Shown: piece by piece, positions 7,242 through 11,108 of the stretch | Layout of the letters: each line of letters starts with the position of its first letter | Position numbering within the stretch: the first letter of the stretch is position 1 | Origin: Grammothele lineata | Lineage: Eukaryota > Basidiomycota > Agaricomycetes > Polyporales > Polyporaceae | NCBI GenBank assembly: GCA_002150815.3 | Contig: NDFF03000216.1 | Coordinates: 1-11,108 of the forward strand | Direction of reading: 5' to 3' | DNA: 11,108 bases | Notes under the pieces: model-generated | Seen by the model: the letters and a program-made list of their open reading frames with translations, nothing else | What the model was told of the DNA's origin: nothing | Databases searched by the model: none | Program-made: the position numbers and the translations under genes

Positions 7242-8032
7242 CGCCGCTCGCTTCGGCGCTCGTCCGTAACGTAACGTGTCACAGTAGCCGACTGACTTGG
7301 CGAATTCGCCGTCGCCCCGAGTATCACCACGCTTGGGCTGGTCATAGAAATCCAGCGGGAAGTCCTCGTAGCGCTACATTGCGCCGCTACTGTACGCTCG
7401 GACACTGAGCCTGCGCTATGGCTACCTCAAGGCAGCCGTGGCAAACAGTGGAACTCGGAGGGCGCCGTGTGTACCGTTGTCAGGTCCAACGCAGCACTCC
7501 CGATCAGGCAGTGTGCTCGGCAAGTTCCGTTCGGGTGATTCCGCTGCGAGTCATGCGCATGCGCAAACCACGCCCAGCGCCCGTGGCGGGCCCAGTTTGA
7601 GGGTTCATCGGGCGGCCGCAAATCCTTCGCAGGGCGATCGAACTCATTCTGAGAGCCTACGTACGGGATTTCTCCCCGTTTCTATGGATTTAATACGGCC
7701 CACCCTAACTAACTTTGATATCCGTGCATCAGCGGGACCTGGCACACGGTCGTCCCGCCGGTCTTGGAGAGGCCACGGAACTCGACGGCGCACCATTCAT
7801 CCCCCGTTTATTTCGGTATTCTAGCGCTCCGTCGCTCTCTACGCTAGTGCCTCTTGCTCCCCACGCTTCCCTGAGTTCGCTTTCCGTTGTCCACGACCGG
7901 TCTCCTGTGCAACCTTGGGCTCAGCCACTGGTATCCTTCCTCCCCTCCTCGAATTCTTAGGAGACCGTTTCCGCAAATTCACCACAGCCGCCTCTTGCCT
8001 TAGTCATTACCACGGTACTGAAGGCTGATTTA
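7242..8032. other. Intergenic or weakly coding-like stretch
   Basis: No complete gene could be built. On the plus strand, an ATG frame at 7418-7600 (MATSRQPWQTVELGGRRVYR...) and overlapping frames at 7438-7824 and 7715-7960 each have short coding-like parts (for example HGRPAGLGEATELDGAPFIP near 7740-7805), but no splice chain connects them. The stretch after about 7900 is pyrimidine-rich (CTTCCTCCCCTCCTC) and ends in an acceptor-like TTCTTAG near 7960. This could be the eroded or unrecognised 5' part of the plus-strand patch that follows. Confidence 0.3.
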
Positions 8033-8267
8033 ATGACGCAACAACACCACAGTTCCCGTCATCCATCAACGAAGACATGCGCCGGGTTGCATGAAAGACT
8101 GGACAAAGAAAGAGGAGTGTTTGTTTTCAACACGGTGGACCTGCATTAAGACCGCGACAAAGTTAGGAGATATGGTACCAATCTGACGTACGTGTTTTGT
8201 TCTCTGACTACCTAAAGAATTACCCTCGTGCCATTTTCGACGACGCCCAACTCACGCCCAACCTCGC
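8033..8267 (+). CDS. Possible two-exon coding fragment, unrecognised
   Basis: An ATG frame at 8033-8116 (MTQQHHSSRHPST, then LHERLDKERG) can be joined in phase 0 across a 50-nt intron 8117-8166 (GTGTTT donor, GCATTAAG branch-like, GTTAG acceptor) to 8167-8267, which reads EIWYQSDVRVLFSDYLKNYP then AIFDDAQLTPN. The joined peptide is plausibly a soluble protein segment. The frame meets a GTACGT donor at 8268, but no convincing next exon follows, because the next 130 bases are pyrimidine-rich with few AG dinucleotides. It may be part of a longer gene or a relic. No family recognised. Confidence 0.25.
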
Positions 8268-9524
8268 GTACGTACTCCCACTCCCGATGCATTCACATGC
8301 GGTTCACCCCGTCCGCCGAACACCTTGTCTCCAAGCTCCATCTCTCCTACTCTCCTCTTTTTCTGGCGTTCTTGTCTTTGCGCCACTTCCCCTACCCAGT
8401 CCCGGTCCCTGTATGCATACTCCCACGACCGCCAGTCACTAAGCCCCACCCCGCCGCCGAGTATCTACTATCACAGTATATCTACTATCACCGTATATGT
8501 ATTTGCGCCGCTTTAGTAGATATGGGATATGATTTTCATTGCCTGGTACAGATGTTCTGGATCGGACTCTTGGTGCACGGAACGACGCTGACCCAGCGGC
8601 GAAGCCCCCCGCGTCTACGCACTTCACGGGGCCCGCCTCAACAACGACGGTTGTCATTGGAACGCGTAGAAATGAAATCTCGGTCTTCTTCCTCAACATC
8701 AGCTGTAATAATACTCTTACAGCCGCGAACCCATAGTAAGTATAGTAGATTTTCTAAGTTTTTCCAGGCCTATGGTATCGCTGTGATACTGTCAAGTTGC
8801 GCAGAATCTCGCTGTCGAAAACTGCGGCGGTCGAGCATTGATAATCAATGTACTGTTCGACTCGAGATCGCGACCCGTAACGCCAACGGTCAGTACGCAT
8901 AATCGCCCCTCACCCCTTCCGCGGGTCCTGCATCGCAATTGACCGGCATGTATGCGGATTATATGCCAATCTTCTTGCCACGTATGGTGGCCCACTTTGG
9001 AGGAGGTGATTCCGGGTGCCTGAGGTTCAACCAGAAGCGAAGCACCTCGTAGCATAGATAATCCTTGGCCCACAGCATCGTGGTTTCGTATGCTCACTTG
9101 CGTCAGCACCCCAATCACGGAACCACTGCGCACCTCGCGGCCCATGGGCGAAGTCGTCCGATACAGCTTTGAGTACTATGCTGCATTGATACCATGTGAA
9201 GCGCGTTCTAATGAATTTGGGAGCACTAAAGCGCTTCTATCAATTACACGCTGTCGTCCAGGTATCTTGACTTGCTCTCTACCCGTGTAGAAGCACAACT
9301 GCTAAGAGAACCAAGGAACTCCGCGACGAAATGCATTGCCATGGCTACTAGGCACACGGCGCATCAAATAGTTACGGCTACAGCTCACGCGGGAGCCAGA
9401 GTCCGCGCCCTCCCGCAACACACGCACGCATACGTTCCTCCCAAGCTATCAATTTCCGACCGAAACGTGCAAAAGGGAGTCCACTCTTTCGACAATGTCT
9501 TAACCGTCGTCTTCCCTACCGTAC
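8268..9524. other. Intergenic stretch with CT-rich tract
   Basis: 8320-8450 is strongly C/T-rich on the plus strand, resembling the pyrimidine tracts upstream of fungal transcription starts. A short plus-strand frame at 8539-8736 (TDVLDRTLGARNDADPAAKP, then VVIGTRRNEISVFFLNIS) looks coding-like and ends at a GTAAGT, but the nearest acceptor would give a 32-nt intron, below the usual minimum. From about 8740 to 9524 several 65-100-codon frames overlap without shared signals. I see no supportable gene. Confidence 0.35.
8461..8526. repeat. Small direct and inverted repeat of TATCTACTATCAC
   Basis: The 13-mer TATCTACTATCAC occurs twice in tandem (starting at about 8462 and 8479), each copy followed by GTATA-like sequence. 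A partial inverted copy (TTAGTAGATATG) starts near 8513. The arms could form a weak hairpin. No function is assigned. Confidence 0.55.
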
Positions 9525-9997
9525 CTATTGAGCTCCATCGCGCGTACAATATGGCACGGTGTGTTGAGCCATATAGATGACTGCGGCGGCAAGGTCGATG
9601 ACCTGCGCGCTGTCGTGATGAAGGGGCACGCCTTCGATCAAGAGCCAGATACCAAACAAGGCGGGGAATGGTGACAGGAAAGTTGCATGTACTTCAATTG
9701 CTATCAAAGCGAATGCGTACTTCACACGAATTCTACCAGTAAACCAACGGCTGTTAACGTGGTGGCTAACACGCGATTGAAGGGCTCTACTCGTCACAAA
9801 GTTACCGTAGAACTCGGAAAATTGTCCCCAAGACTCACAAATTGTCCACAACAAAAAATGCAATGTGTACGTCTATATTGATTGAGGTCAATGAGACACT
9901 AGGAGATGGCAGCCTGAGCCCACTGTTGGACGGAAATTTAAGCTGATGTCGGTGACGTCCAAGCATGATTGAAAGGCACTTACGTCAGTTGCTCACC
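9525..9997 (-). CDS. Hypothetical gene, 3' exons, hydrophobic C-terminal region
   Basis: Exons 9942-9839 and 9786-9525 are joined by a 52-nt intron 9838-9787 (GTGAGT, GGTAAC branch, GAGTAG acceptor), phase 2, in frame. A second canonical intron, 9996-9943 (54 nt, GTGAGC...CATCAG), joins the first of these in phase 0 to an exon ending SSPGIL at 9997. The C-terminal exon reads VKYAFALIAIEVHATFLSP, then FPALFGIWLLIEGVPLHHDS and AQVIDLAAAVIYMAQH, with two hydrophobic segments and clear C/G third positions. It ends at TAG 9525. The upstream exon frame is open to about 10224 but two minus-strand frames there look equally coding, so the 5' end is not fixed. The plus-strand frame over 9570-9680 is a competing reading. 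Function unknown; membrane association is possible but unproven. Confidence 0.4.
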
Positions 9998-10879
9998 AAT
10001 ATCCCTGGTGAACTTATCAGACACGTCGACGAGGCATGGTCACTGCGTGGAGCGATGCGGGCGCGCTCATCGGTGACAGGTTTCCGCGCACGACGGGTGT
10101 GGTGGTCTGGATGTACGAAGGTGGGACTACAATAACGAGGCGGATTGTGAATCTGCGCGGCACAGGACATGTCAGCCACTGTGTCAACGTAGGTGCCCTC
10201 ACAGGAGGCAAAGACGAACAACACTCAACATGGCAGGATCTCATCGTCTGCACCAATGGTCAGATACTCTTCGGATTCTCTCGGAGACAGAAGAAATCAG
10301 AGACGGCCGCTGAAACAGGGTGACAGGGTCAGACGTAGATGCGAGTGCGAAGGCCGTCCGCGCTCACCACCCGTACCTAGCCGCCACGCCGTCAGCTCAA
10401 CCGCGCCCGATGTACCAGAACCGACGTGCACTGGGATCGCGTAGCGTTAGTGTGAGCGTTGTCGTGGATCTTTCAGAAAAAAAACATACCGCCCGTCCCC
10501 GCAGCTTCCGAAACACCGTGACCGCCGTCCTTCACGCGCAATCTGGGCGGAGAATCGAACGAAGCCGTCAGTGTGTCATACCCGCAATGAAATCCGTTTT
10601 CCGATACTATTCAGCCAGATCTCATTGCAGCCAGCCACAGTAGACGATTCAGGCCGAAGCCACTAGCACACGCGCTACGACGTCCCCAACATGCCTACAA
10701 TTCAAGCAAAGGAAACTATACACGTGACAGAAATCTAAACATGACGTCAGCGGTATGACTACGTGTACGGGATTAGTGAAACGCACTAGTCCATATTGGT
10801 ACGTGGTGGCGCACGGGCATTCGGGATCGCGGAGCAAGCTATGGTACAGGAATTGAAAGCGCATCACGCCGACCGTGAT
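9998..10879. other. Unresolved stretch between minus-strand genes
   Basis: 9998-10256 has overlapping coding-looking frames on both strands: minus, FTIRLVIVVPPSYIQTTTPV and, in another frame, the continuation of the gene ending at 9525; plus, an ATG at 9965 opening MIERHLRQLLTNIPGELIRH. The minus strand is preferred because of the GTGAGC donor at 9996. The 10320-10643 plus frame is Arg/Ser-rich with no motif. 10644-10879 is AT-richer and shows nothing beyond the 3' flank of the right-edge gene. Confidence 0.3.
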
Positions 10880-11108
10880 CTACTCCGAGCGGCGGGGAAA
10901 GCGAACGGGCGGCGTAGGAAGACGCTGAAATGTCGCGACGAACGTTCTGACGTAGAACGCCACCGCATCCTCCTGGAAGCGCGAGAATTGGAAAGGATCG
11001 CACTCCTCCACCTCCGCCGCAGCGCGAGCGAGCCACGACGGAGCATCAGGCCAACGTTTCAACACCGTCAAGAACCCGGCCAGATGACACCGGCCCTCCT
11101 CCCATCCA
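10880..11108 (-). CDS. Partial hypothetical gene, 3' terminal exon at the right edge
   Basis: On the minus strand a frame is open from the right edge to TAG at 10882-10880 (75 residues). It reads WEEGRCHLAGFLTVLKRWPD, then an Ala/Glu-rich helix (ARAAAEVEECDPFQFSRF) and QEDAVAFYVRTFVATFQRLP, ending PTPPVRFPRRSE. Codon use is strongly C/G-ending and the composition is that of a folded helical protein. Two other minus frames here are Arg/Ser-rich shadows. The start and any upstream exons lie outside the window, and the TTG-initiated reading within the window is not a real start. No family recognised. Confidence 0.5.
   Translation of the reverse strand, partial: GWEEGRCHLAGFLTVLKRWPDAPSWLARAAAEVEECDPFQFSRFQEDAVAFYVRTFVATFQRLPTPPVRFPRRSE

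Noticed and set aside
7242..7262. GC-rich mini-hairpin (GCCGCTCGCTTCGGCG)
   Set aside because: The stem is only about 4-5 bp, so it is expected by chance in GC-rich DNA, with no T-tract or gene end beside it.
8722..8772. GTAAGT...CCAG as an intron after the 8539-8736 frame
   Set aside because: The first acceptor gives only 32 nt, shorter than the other introns here (48-64 nt), and the next acceptor does not continue a convincing frame.
8228..8902. 224-codon plus-strand ORF
   Set aside because: It crosses a pyrimidine-rich tract, a small repeat and changing composition. It is Ser/Arg/Pro-rich without any motif and is most likely open by chance.
1..11108. Bacterial or phage system, CRISPR array, tRNA or rRNA genes
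   Set aside because: No regularly spaced repeats, tRNA-like cloverleaf or rRNA blocks were seen, and the introns and gene structure are eukaryotic.

Overview
The window looks like nuclear DNA of a filamentous fungus, most likely a basidiomycete (Agaricomycete). The reasons are short spliceosomal introns (about 48-64 nt) with GTRNGN donors, CTNAY/TNAAC-like branch sites and YAG acceptors, GC-rich third codon positions, closely packed genes on both strands, and a stand-alone 'RNase H1 N-terminal' (viroplasmin-like) domain protein of a type common in mushroom-forming fungi. I see no bacterial operon, ribosome binding site, tRNA, rRNA or CRISPR. All gene models were spliced by eye, so exact exon ends need transcript support.

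Layout. 1-280 (-): a coding-looking exon running off the left edge, with a good intron upstream (281-342) and a possible further ORF at 421-618 (-). 613-1279 (+): a three-exon hypothetical gene ending in a charged, coiled-coil-like tail. About 1448-2214: a very large, nearly perfect inverted repeat (arms about 355-370 bp, 40-nt loop), the most striking object in the window. 2278-2598 (+): the last exon of an unrecognised gene whose 5' side abuts the inverted repeat. It converges with 2613-3359 (-), a two-exon gene for a protein with a Pro/Ala/Val-rich linker. A 283-bp intergenic space with a palindromic TATA element separates this from the divergent 3643-4540 (+), a four-exon gene whose C-terminus is an RNase H1 N-terminal domain without any RNase H catalytic domain.

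4541-5885 holds no gene I can support. 5886-7162 (-) is a well-supported three-exon gene of unknown function with a Ser/Thr/Pro-rich N-terminal half and a strongly acidic tail; a TATA-like element lies about 75 bp upstream. 7163-9524 is mostly intergenic or eroded sequence with scattered coding-like patches (best at 8033-8267 +) and a small repeat near 8461-8526. 9525-9997 (-) carries consecutive exons joined by two good introns, with a hydrophobic C-terminal segment. 10880-11108 (-) is the last exon of a gene entering from the right edge.

Only the RNase H1 N-terminal protein can be named at domain level. There is no evidence that these genes form one pathway. The mix of unrecognised short genes, a foldback element and stretches of degraded sequence fits an accessory or repeat-influenced part of a fungal chromosome.
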